Assembly: GCA_902783295.1 (NCBI GenBank)
Contig: CACZQT010000494.1
Location: 1-14,570, forward strand
Direction: 5' to 3'
DNA from: an uncultured Lachnospiraceae bacterium
GTDB taxonomy: Bacteria; Bacillota; Clostridia; Lachnospirales; Lachnospiraceae
Length of the DNA stretch: 14,570 nucleotides
The notes beneath the pieces are model-generated. The model searched no databases. It was not told the DNA's origin and worked only from the letters and a program-made list of their open reading frames with translations. This document shows positions 1-6,414 of the stretch, in pieces (positions within the stretch are counted from its first letter, which is position 1; each line of letters starts with the position of its first letter). The position numbers were made by a program, and so were the translations under genes.

Positions 1-621
1 ACGAATCAGGTCATTGCTTCCTACAATACCAAATTTTCCGAAAAAGAGCTGGAGATTGCCCGCCTGGAGAACCAGGTCAGCGAACTGGAGATTGAAAAAT
101 CCAATCTGGAATCTTCCCTGGCCTCCCTGACCGGGGACAATGGAATCTCTGATCAGTATGACAGCCTGCTCCGGCTTCTGAAACTGTACATTACCCGTTC
201 CGGAGAAGATGAAGACGACGAACTGGTTACCACCTATGAAAAAATCGATGAAACTGCGGTGGATTCGGAAATGTACAGGGAAATGTACGGGATTGTCAAA
301 CAGTATGTGACAGTGGACCGGATTGAAAAGATTTTCGATGAGGGTATGGAACTGTACTATACCAGTTATTACAAGATGGCCATCCCCGTCTTCGAAAAAT
401 GCCTGCGCCTCAACCCGGATTATGTAGATGCCATTTATTATATTGCCCGCTGTTATGAGATCCGCAAAGAATATGCGGATGCCCTGGTCTATTATCAGCA
501 GATTGCAGACCGCCACCCTGAGAGTGAGTACTTTGACGAAGTGGAATCCAAAATTTCCAGCCTGACTCAGCGGCTGGCAGAGGCTTCTGAAGAAGAAGCC
601 GGTGATGACCTTCTGCCTTAA
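1..621 (+). CDS. Coiled-coil/TPR protein, 3' end (5' end outside window)
   Basis: The reading frame is open from the first base to the TAA at 619-621, giving 206 visible residues of a protein that starts upstream. Visible residues about 10-50 are a heptad-like, Glu/Leu-rich stretch (for example ELEIARLENQVSELEIEK), which I read as a coiled coil. A short acidic linker follows (GEDEDDE). Residues about 112-180 contain two tetratricopeptide-like repeats, with the LNPDYVDAIYYIARCYE pattern and a second helix pair around EYADALVYYQQIADRHPE. The tail is acidic (EEEAGDDLLP). TPRs usually mediate protein-protein contacts; no catalytic motif is visible. An internal GTG at 259 could pose as a start, but the open frame upstream and the continuous coiled coil argue for one longer protein. 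The N-terminus, which might hold a membrane anchor, is not in view. It lies 75 bp before the methyltransferase gene on the same strand. Function unknown. Confidence 0.8.
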   Translation, partial: TNQVIASYNTKFSEKELEIARLENQVSELEIEKSNLESSLASLTGDNGISDQYDSLLRLLKLYITRSGEDEDDELVTTYEKIDETAVDSEMYREMYGIVKQYVTVDRIEKIFDEGMELYYTSYYKMAIPVFEKCLRLNPDYVDAIYYIARCYEIRKEYADALVYYQQIADRHPESEYFDEVESKISSLTQRLAEASEEEAGDDLLP

Positions 622-696
622 AAACTCAGCTGCATCCCCGGTTTTTCCGGAAATGCCGTTTCGTCATTTAGTATAAGAAAATCTTAACGGAGAGCC

Positions 697-2145
697 ATGT
701 ACGAACAACAGCCGGAACAGATGTATCCGCCTGCCTTCCTTACACGCATGGAATCCATGCTCGGTCCGGAATGGCCGGCTTTTCTGGAAAGCTTATGCAG
801 GGAAGAAGCCCGCGGAATTCGTTTCCGCCTGGAAGGACCAGCTTCCCGGCCGGAATTTACCAGCCAGATTCTCCATGCCGTCGGCGCGGACAGCCCGGCT
901 TCTTTCGTGCCATGGGCAGAAAATGCCTGGTATCTTACCGGAGACAGCCGTCCGGGCAGGGAAATCTGGCACGATCTGGGTGCCTATTATCTGCAGGAAC
1001 CCAGCGCCATGTCGGCGGCGTCTATCCTGGCGCCGCTTCCCGGAGAAAAAGTCCTGGATCTTTGCGCTGCCCCCGGAGGCAAGGCAACACAGCTTGGTGC
1101 GGCCCTTCACGGAAAAGGTCTGCTGGTTGCAAACGAAATTCACCCTGCCCGCTGTAAAATTCTGGCTCGGAACATCGAGCGTATGGGAATACAGAACTGC
1201 GTGGTAACCTGCGAATCCCCGGAAAACCTGGCCGACCGTCTTGAAGGTTTTTTCGATAAAGTTCTGGTGGACGCTCCTTGTTCCGGTGAAGGAATGTTCC
1301 GGAAGAATCCGGAAGCTTTGCAGGAATGGAGTCCGGCTTCTGTCGATGGCTGTGCCGCAAGACAGGACGGAATTCTGGAAAAAGCCTGGTTAATGCTCCG
1401 GCCCGGCGGGAAACTGGTTTACTCGACCTGTACGTTTTCCCCGCAGGAGAACGAAGGCACCATTGGCCGTTTCCTGGACCGGCACCCGGACGCAGAGCTG
1501 CTTCCGGCTGATACCCCCTGGTTTTCGGAAGGCGTACCTGCCTGGGGGAACGGAAATCCTGCCCTGACACGGACAAGACGCCTGTGGCCTCACCGGCTGC
1601 GGGGAGAAGGCCACTTTGCGGCTCTGCTTCAAAAAGAGGAGAATGTATTTTCTTCTGCAAACCATAGCAAAAAAAACAGGCTCTCGGGAAACAGTTCCAC
1701 CGGAAAAAACCGGAAGCAGGACCTTCGCCGTATGGTATCTTCCTGTCTGGAGGATCTGGTTTCTCCGGACCTGCTGCAGAAAATCCTGGAAGGAAATCTG
1801 TCTTGCCTGGGTGACGCCGTCTGGCTTTTCCCGGAAAATACACCCTCCCTGGATGGTCTGCGTATTCTTTATACCGGCCTGCCCATCGGTATCATAAGAA
1901 AAGACCGGCTCGAACCGGCTCACGGACTGGCGGCAGCCTTTTCTATGGAAGACGTACTAAGGAGTTCCGATTTTACATCTGATATGGCGGAGGCCAGTGC
2001 CTGGTTTCGCGGAGAAACTCTGCAGACTGACGGAGAACCCGGATGGACTCTGGTAACGGTGGACGGGTTAGGCGCCGGATGGGGCAAATGTACCGGAGGC
2101 CGGCTGAAGAATCACCTGCCCAAAGGACTTCGGTGGTCGAGATAA
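697..2145 (+). CDS. rsmF: RsmF-like 16S rRNA m5C methyltransferase (RsmB/NOP family)
   Basis: A 482-residue SAM-dependent RNA cytosine-5 methyltransferase, predicted to modify 16S rRNA in the cytoplasm. Visible motifs: SAM-binding motif I VLDLCAAPGGKA (119-130), the acidic loop ANEIHPARC (145-153), motif IV VDAPCSGEGM (191-200, Cys195) and motif VI VYSTCTFSPQENE (241-253, Cys245). Family knowledge: the TC cysteine (245) attacks C6 of the cytosine and the PC cysteine (195) assists product release. The C-terminal third, ending in a GWGKCTGGRLKNHLPKG segment (about 461-477), matches the extra PUA-like tail of the RsmF/YebU branch rather than RsmB. The start at 697 has GGAG at 689-692; Met9 (721) is an alternative with a worse site. 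Which cytosine it modifies (C1400, C1404 or C1407) cannot be told. Its last 34 bp overlap the convergent XRE gene, and no terminator is seen after it. Confidence 0.9.
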   Translation: MYEQQPEQMYPPAFLTRMESMLGPEWPAFLESLCREEARGIRFRLEGPASRPEFTSQILHAVGADSPASFVPWAENAWYLTGDSRPGREIWHDLGAYYLQEPSAMSAASILAPLPGEKVLDLCAAPGGKATQLGAALHGKGLLVANEIHPARCKILARNIERMGIQNCVVTCESPENLADRLEGFFDKVLVDAPCSGEGMFRKNPEALQEWSPASVDGCAARQDGILEKAWLMLRPGGKLVYSTCTFSPQENEGTIGRFLDRHPDAELLPADTPWFSEGVPAWGNGNPALTRTRRLWPHRLRGEGHFAALLQKEENVFSSANHSKKNRLSGNSSTGKNRKQDLRRMVSSCLEDLVSPDLLQKILEGNLSCLGDAVWLFPENTPSLDGLRILYTGLPIGIIRKDRLEPAHGLAAAFSMEDVLRSSDFTSDMAEASAWFRGETLQTDGEPGWTLVTVDGLGAGWGKCTGGRLKNHLPKGLRWSR

Positions 2146-2459
2146 ATTTCGGACAGCGGCTGTTCAAAAACGGCGGCCTGATATACAAACTGTTTACCGC
2201 TTGTGTCGAGGCTCCGGTATAACTTCAGGAGGTTTTCCTCGTCCGTGTTTTCCGGAAGCACCGGTTTCTCCCTGCCGGGATGAAAAACCTGTTCCGGAGG
2301 CATCCGCAGAAGTCTGGAGAGAGCCTGGATGACTGCCGGACCCGGCGAACGTTCCCCACGTTCATACATTCCGTAGCTTCTCCTTGAAACGTGAAGAAGA
2401 GCAGCCATCTGCTCCTGTGACAGTTTCAGGCTTTTACGTATTTCTTTCAGTCGAGTCAT
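2112..2459 (-). CDS. XRE-family HTH transcriptional regulator (115 aa)
   Basis: A small DNA-binding protein. Residues about 3-57 form a Cro/C1-type helix-turn-helix: MTRLKEIRKSLKLSQEQMAA, then LLHVSRRSYGMYERGERSPG, with the recognition-helix position in VSRRSYGMYERG. The remaining 55 residues are a short tail with a possible helix (DTSGKQFVYQAAVFEQPLSE) that may dimerize or bind a ligand; I do not recognise it. The start is set at 2459 because AGAAAGGAAAG lies just upstream on the minus strand and the HTH begins immediately. A 42-residue upstream extension to 2585 is open but lacks an HTH relation or a good ribosome binding site. The gene is divergent from purA (173 bp apart) and convergent with the methyltransferase, overlapping it by 34 bp. 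It could regulate itself and perhaps purA; that is inference from position only. Confidence 0.82.
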   Translation of the reverse strand: MTRLKEIRKSLKLSQEQMAALLHVSRRSYGMYERGERSPGPAVIQALSRLLRMPPEQVFHPGREKPVLPENTDEENLLKLYRSLDTSGKQFVYQAAVFEQPLSEIYLDHRSPLGR

Positions 2460-2508
2460 ACTTTCGCTTTCCTTTCTGCCGGTTATACTGCCTGGTGCTA
2501 CAGGCTCT

Positions 2509-2537
2509 ATCCTAAATGCAGGCGGAATAATTGTGAA
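2509..2537 (-). promoter_or_regulatory. Putative sigma-A promoter of the XRE regulator gene
   Basis: On the minus strand a TTCACA -35 box (2532-2537) and a TAGGAT -10 box (2509-2514) are separated by 17 bp, pointing toward the XRE gene with a leader of roughly 45 nt. The boxes match consensus at 5/6 and 4/6 positions. This is read from sequence only. Confidence 0.4.
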
Positions 2538-2550
2538 GTGAAAAAAAGTG

Positions 2551-2589
2551 ACAAGTTTTTTGACAAATCCACACAAATCGGACAAAGCC
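2551..2589. promoter_or_regulatory. Phased ACAAA-type repeats between xre and purA
   Basis: Four related short repeats occur on the plus strand: ACAAG at 2551, ACAAATCC at 2563, ACAAATCG at 2573 and ACAAAGCC at 2582, at intervals of 12, 10 and 9 bp, close to one helical turn. A TTGACA at 2560-2565 inside this block could be a -35 box for purA, but no good -10 lies 16-18 bp downstream. The array may be an operator for the divergent XRE regulator or for a purine regulator, or a chance A-rich stretch. It does not match the PurR box of Bacillus. Confidence 0.3.
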
Positions 2590-2632
2590 GGCGGTTTTCA
2601 GACCGTACGCGCACGAAGAGGAGGATGCTTTT

Positions 2633-3907
2633 ATGGTAAAGGCAGTTGTAGGCGCCAATTGGGGCGATGAGGGAAAAGGAAAGATTACAGATATGCTGGC
2701 AGCGGAATCCGATATTGTGATCCGTTTCCAGGGCGGAGCCAATGCAGGCCATACGATTATTAATCATTACGGACGTTTTGCTCTGCATCTGCTTCCTTCC
2801 GGTGTCTTTTATGATCATATCACCAGCATTATCGGGAATGGTGTCGCACTGAACATTCCGGCCCTGGCCAAAGAACTGGAGAGCCTTACATCTGCCGGTG
2901 TTCCCATGCCGAAGCTTCTGGTTTCCGACAGAGCCCAGATTCTGATGCCGTATCATATCCTTTTCGACGCATGCGAGGAAGAACGGCTTGCCGGCAGGTC
3001 TTTTGGCTCCACAAAATCCGGGATCGCACCTTTTTACTCGGATAAATACGCGAAGATCGGCATCCAGGTAAGCGAACTTTTCCACGAGGATATTCTGCGG
3101 GAAAGAGTCGAAAAAATCTGCACCCTGAAGAATGTCCTTCTGGAACACCTTTATCACAAACCCCTGCTTCAGCCGGATGAACTGATGGAACAGCTCCGTG
3201 AATACCGGGACATCATCGCTCCTTACGTCTGCGATGTATCCGCTTATCTTTACCAGGCTCTGAAGGGTGGAAAGAAGATCCTCCTGGAGGGTCAGCTTGG
3301 TTCCATGAAGGATCCGGATCATGGAATCTATCCTATGGTAACATCGTCTTCCACACTGGCTGCTTACGGTGCCATCGGTGCAGGCATTCCCCCCTACGCT
3401 ATCAATGAGGTGGTTGTTGTCTGCAAAGCTTATTCCAGTGCGGTCGGAGGCGGTGCATTTGTCAGTGAGATCTTCGGGGATGAAGCGGAAGAGCTTCGCC
3501 GCCGGGGCGGAGACAAGGGAGAATACGGAGCTACTACAGGCCGTCCCCGCCGGGTAGGCTGGTTTGATGCTGTTGCCAGCCGGTATGGCTGCCGGATCCA
3601 GGGGGCTACAGAAGTTGTTATTACCATTCTGGACGCCCTCGGCTATCTGGATGAAATCCCGATCTGTGTCGGATATGAAATTGACGGTAAAGTCACGAAA
3701 GATTTCCCGACCACCGGCTGGCTGGAAAAAGCCAAACCGGTCTGGGAAGTACTGCCCGGCTGGAAATGTGATATCCGCGGAATCCGTAACTACGAGGAAC
3801 TGCCGGAAAACTGCCGCCGGTACATTGAACGGATTGAGCAGGAACTTGGTGTTCCTGTAAAAATGGTCAGCAACGGTCCCGGAAGAGAAGAAATCATTTA
3901 TCGTTGA
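2633..3907 (+). CDS. purA: Adenylosuccinate synthetase
   Basis: 424 residues, the usual length. The enzyme makes adenylosuccinate from IMP, aspartate and GTP, the first committed step from IMP to AMP, in the cytosol. Visible motifs: GANWGDEGKGK (7-17, with catalytic Asp12), GGANAGHTI (34-42, with His40), GSTKSGIAP (125-133, in place of the common GTTGxGIGP), DPDHGIYPMVTSSS (227-240), GATTGRPRRVGW (299-310) and the C-terminal SNGPGREE (413-420, in place of STGPDR). The Asp/His pair matches Asp13/His41 of the E. coli enzyme. By eye, the guanine-binding TKLD motif reads TILD (331-334), losing its Lys. I recall this variant as common in Lachnospiraceae, so it is probably the housekeeping copy rather than a paralog. 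The start at 2633 has AGAGGAGGA at 2617-2625. The leader shows no purine riboswitch. Confidence 0.93.
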   Translation: MVKAVVGANWGDEGKGKITDMLAAESDIVIRFQGGANAGHTIINHYGRFALHLLPSGVFYDHITSIIGNGVALNIPALAKELESLTSAGVPMPKLLVSDRAQILMPYHILFDACEEERLAGRSFGSTKSGIAPFYSDKYAKIGIQVSELFHEDILRERVEKICTLKNVLLEHLYHKPLLQPDELMEQLREYRDIIAPYVCDVSAYLYQALKGGKKILLEGQLGSMKDPDHGIYPMVTSSSTLAAYGAIGAGIPPYAINEVVVVCKAYSSAVGGGAFVSEIFGDEAEELRRRGGDKGEYGATTGRPRRVGWFDAVASRYGCRIQGATEVVITILDALGYLDEIPICVGYEIDGKVTKDFPTTGWLEKAKPVWEVLPGWKCDIRGIRNYEELPENCRRYIERIEQELGVPVKMVSNGPGREEIIYR

Positions 3908-3914
3908 CAAAACG

Positions 3915-3960
3915 GAAGCCATACAGGAGAGAGCTGCTCCCGTATGGCTTCTTTATTTTT
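3915..3960 (+). terminator. Rho-independent terminator after purA
   Basis: A perfect 10-bp stem, GAAGCCATAC (3915-3924) with GTATGGCTTC (3942-3951), is extended inward past one A/C mismatch by GGAG/CTCC (3926-3929 with 3937-3940). It is followed by a T-rich tract, TTTATTTTT. It begins 7 bp after the purA stop and ends 20 bp before the next start codon. Confidence 0.9.
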
Positions 3961-3980
3961 CAGGCTCAGGAGAATCAGCA

Positions 3981-4712
3981 ATGAGTGAAGACAGGACGAG
4001 TGAAAGCGATTCCCGCAGAACAGATCCGCAGCGCATCCTTCTGGACGTACCTCAGATCCTGCAGAATCCGGAACTTCCAAATGGCTGTGAAATCACCAGC
4101 TGCTGCGAGCTGCTCCGTTTCTGGGGATTCGCGGCAGATAAATGTGACCTGGCGGATCATTATCTGAAACGGAGCGAAAAATGGTTTGGAGCCGATCCGG
4201 ACCTGGTTTACATGGGAGATCCACATCTGGAAGATGAGAGTGAAGCCTGCGGTTTTTACTGCTTTGCCGGTCCGATTGTTGACGCGGCCAACCGGTACAT
4301 CAGGGAAAACAGCCTGCCGGAAGAGAACCGAAATCTGAAAAAAGAGAAGACCAGCCTGCTGAAACAGAAGCTGACCGCCGTGGATATTACCGGATCGACT
4401 CTGGAAGAGCTGGAGGCATTGCTGAGAAAAGGGGTTCCTTTTATGTTCTGGGCTTCCCTTCGTTTTGAAGACATCGGATTCGACTCCCGCGGTGGTTATG
4501 AGCTTCCCGGAGGCGGTTATCACCGGCTTTTTCATGGTCTTCACTGCATGGCCTGCCGGGGAATGGACAAGGATACTTTTTACATCGCGGACCCATTGAA
4601 TTTGAATGAACGCGTTCCGAAAACACAGTTTATGAAGATCTTCCTTCAGCTGGGTCAAAGGGCAGTGACGATTCTGCCTGTTCCTGGCAGGGAAGGTCCT
4701 CCGGTCACATAA
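3981..4712 (+). CDS. C39-like papain-fold cysteine peptidase family protein, no leader
   Basis: 243 residues resembling the Peptidase_C39_2 group. The active-site region is DVPQILQNPELPNGCE (22-37), where the NPELPxGCE signature places the presumed nucleophile at Cys36. A later segment HGLHCMACRGMD (185-196) supplies the presumed catalytic His188, and IADPLN (202-207) the Asp204. The triad is inferred from family pattern. Relatives are usually secreted or lipoproteins, but here the N-terminus (MSEDRTSESDSRRTD) is hydrophilic and no signal peptide or membrane segment is visible, so a cytosolic location is predicted. Residues about 108-130 are charged and may be helical. The start has AGGAG at 3968-3972, 8 bp before ATG. 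It begins 20 bp after the purA terminator, leaving almost no room for its own promoter, and lies 38 bp before nhaC. Substrate unknown. Confidence 0.75.
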   Translation: MSEDRTSESDSRRTDPQRILLDVPQILQNPELPNGCEITSCCELLRFWGFAADKCDLADHYLKRSEKWFGADPDLVYMGDPHLEDESEACGFYCFAGPIVDAANRYIRENSLPEENRNLKKEKTSLLKQKLTAVDITGSTLEELEALLRKGVPFMFWASLRFEDIGFDSRGGYELPGGGYHRLFHGLHCMACRGMDKDTFYIADPLNLNERVPKTQFMKIFLQLGQRAVTILPVPGREGPPVT

Positions 4713-4750
4713 TAAAACGGCAACGGCAACCGTTTACAGGATAATACTGT

Positions 4751-6151
4751 ATGCAGGGCAAAAAACACAAAGAATGCAAAGCTTATCAGGCATGGATCAC
4801 TGTAATTTTTGTGATCTTTGCTGTATTTACGGCAATTGTTGTTTATGATGCAGATCCCCAGGTTCCCCTCGTCTTCGGATGTCTGGCTGCCGGACTGACA
4901 GGATACCATCTGGGTTACAGCTGGGAAGAAATACTGGACGGAATGATTCACGGAATTACAGAATCCCTGGAAGCCATTCTGATCCTGCTGATGATCGGGA
5001 TGCTTGTGGGATCCTGGATTGCGGCAGGCACTGTACCTACACTGATCGCTTTTGGCCTTCATATCGTAACTGCCCGGACTTTCCTGCCTGCTGCCATGGT
5101 GATCTGTCTGCTTACGGCATTTGCCATTGGTTCCTGGGGAGCCATCGGAACAATGGGGCTCGCGCTCATGGGAATCGGCATTTCAATAAAGATTCCACTT
5201 CCCCTGACTGCCGGAGCCGTCATATCCGGGGCTTATATGGGGGAAGTAATATCTCCTCTGTCCGATGCCACAAACCTGGCTGCTGCCATAGCAGGTGCGG
5301 ACGTATTCCGCGTTGTAAAGAAAACAGCACCGGCCGCCATAGCAGCAGGCCTGATTTCACTCGTTTTTTATACTGCTGCCGGCCTGCACTATGGGAACAA
5401 CGGAGCAGAAGCGGTTTCCGGAAGCATCGCTTCCATGCTGGAAAGCCTGCATGGTACTTTCCGGATTACTCCGCTGACCCTTCTTCCGCTTATTTTGATT
5501 CTTCTCTGTATTCTGGCTAAAATACCGGCAATACCTTCCATGTTGTTCGGTGCCATTGCCGGAATGGCAGAAGCCTTCCTTTTGCAGGGATATGATCCCG
5601 GAGAAGTACTGTCATTTGCCTGCTCCGGTTATGTCTGCCGCAGCGGGAACGAACTCATGGACACTCTCTTTACAGCCGGTGGTATGGAAGCCATGCTGAA
5701 ACCGGTCAGCATGATTCTGATCGCTATGGCTTTCGGAGGTATTATGAAGGCGACAAAGCAGATGGATGCACTGGTTTCACCGATCGTCTCGCATATACAT
5801 ACAGCCGGAAGTATCACAGCTCTGACAGTTGTGACCTGTGTTTTCATGAACACAATTCTGCCGGACCAGTATCTGGCAATCGCCGTCCCCGGGCAGATGT
5901 ACTCAGAAGAGTTTAAAAAACACAGTCTTTCAACAAGTGAAACCGGGGCTGTTCTGCTTGGAGGAGGAGCCGTTACTTCACCACTGATTCCATGGAATAC
6001 GTGCGGTATGTACTGCATGGCGATTCTTCAGGTCAGGCCGGCAGAATATGCTCCTTATGCTGTCTATGGGATTCTTCTTCCCATTGTTGTCATTCTTTCC
6101 GTTTTTTTATTCCCCGTAAACAAAGGCAATCGCCTGAAAAAAAACAGCTGA
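4751..6151 (+). CDS. nhaC: NhaC-type Na+/H+ antiporter
   Basis: 466 residues, nearly all hydrophobic, consistent with a polytopic inner-membrane transporter of about 11-12 segments; the first is near residues 13-32. NhaC signatures are visible: GSWGAIGTMG (127-136) and SGAYMGEVISPLSDATNLA (159-177), the latter corresponding to the family's SGAYFGDKMSPLSDTTNLA. The Asp of GDK is Glu here and one Thr is Ala, conservative changes. The protein probably exchanges cytoplasmic Na+ for external H+ in pH and sodium homeostasis. Some NhaC relatives exchange organic acids (for example malate/lactate), so the substrate is not certain. The ribosome binding site is weak (CAGGAT, about 10 bp before ATG at 4751). 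It lies 38 bp after the C39-like gene with no terminator between, so the two are probably co-transcribed, and it is ended by the terminator at 6160. Confidence 0.87.
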   Translation: MQGKKHKECKAYQAWITVIFVIFAVFTAIVVYDADPQVPLVFGCLAAGLTGYHLGYSWEEILDGMIHGITESLEAILILLMIGMLVGSWIAAGTVPTLIAFGLHIVTARTFLPAAMVICLLTAFAIGSWGAIGTMGLALMGIGISIKIPLPLTAGAVISGAYMGEVISPLSDATNLAAAIAGADVFRVVKKTAPAAIAAGLISLVFYTAAGLHYGNNGAEAVSGSIASMLESLHGTFRITPLTLLPLILILLCILAKIPAIPSMLFGAIAGMAEAFLLQGYDPGEVLSFACSGYVCRSGNELMDTLFTAGGMEAMLKPVSMILIAMAFGGIMKATKQMDALVSPIVSHIHTAGSITALTVVTCVFMNTILPDQYLAIAVPGQMYSEEFKKHSLSTSETGAVLLGGGAVTSPLIPWNTCGMYCMAILQVRPAEYAPYAVYGILLPIVVILSVFLFPVNKGNRLKKNS

Positions 6152-6159
6152 GAAGATAC

Positions 6160-6200
6160 GAAGTGGCCCTCGTCTGTATGAAGGTCACTTCTTTTTTGTT
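6160..6200 (+). terminator. Rho-independent terminator after nhaC
   Basis: A 9-bp stem, GAAGTGGCC (6160-6168) with GGTCACTTC (6183-6191), contains one G-T pair and a 14-nt loop, and is followed by TTTTTTGTT. It starts 9 bp after the nhaC stop codon. Confidence 0.87.
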
Positions 6201-6305
6201 ATGGTTTAAAAAGATAAAAATTGAATACTGATCCCACGGGTCTGTGGAGAACCCTTCATTTTTTGTCCTAATTATAAATATTTATGCCACTATATTCAAT
6301 TTACC
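6201..6305 (+). promoter_or_regulatory. AT-rich control region upstream of the dpp promoter
   Basis: This stretch between the nhaC terminator and the dpp promoter is AT-rich. It holds a perfect 10-bp inverted repeat, AAATTGAATA (6218-6227) with TATTCAATTT (6293-6302), whose right arm ends 3 bp before the -35 box. Between the arms is a weak hairpin, GGGTCT (6238-6243) with AGAACCC (6248-6254, one bulged A), followed four bases later by six T (6259-6264), which could act as a second weak terminator. No known regulator box (such as CodY) is evident. Confidence 0.35.
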
Positions 6306-6334
6306 TTGACAAAAAACGTATCGAATTCTATGAT
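6306..6334 (+). promoter_or_regulatory. Strong sigma-A promoter of the dpp operon
   Basis: A perfect TTGACA -35 box (6306-6311) and a TATGAT -10 box (6329-6334, 5/6 consensus) are separated by the ideal 17 bp. Transcription would start near 6341, leaving a leader of roughly 75-100 nt before dppD. It sits directly downstream of the nhaC terminator, where an operon promoter is expected. Confidence 0.75.
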
Positions 6335-6414
6335 GATGCCAAAGGTTTTTTCACGGAAACACTTGAATTTGCTGATTATCAATCCTGCCGCTTCTGTTAT
6401 TTACAAAGGGCAGA

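Noticed and set aside
638..650. CCGG-TTTTT-CCGG as a terminator after the TPR gene
   Set aside because: The stem is only 4 bp and no T-run follows it.
2460..2585. A 42-residue N-terminal extension of the XRE regulator
   Set aside because: The internal ATG at 2459 has a good ribosome binding site and starts right at the HTH; the extension overlaps the predicted promoter.
2460..2632. Purine riboswitch in the purA leader
   Set aside because: I could not find the conserved three-way junction elements, and the leader region is short and A-rich.
2507..3922. Minus-strand open frame of 471 codons opposite purA
   Set aside because: It mirrors purA almost exactly, shows no recognisable domain and is a codon-bias shadow. 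PurA on the plus strand is unambiguous.
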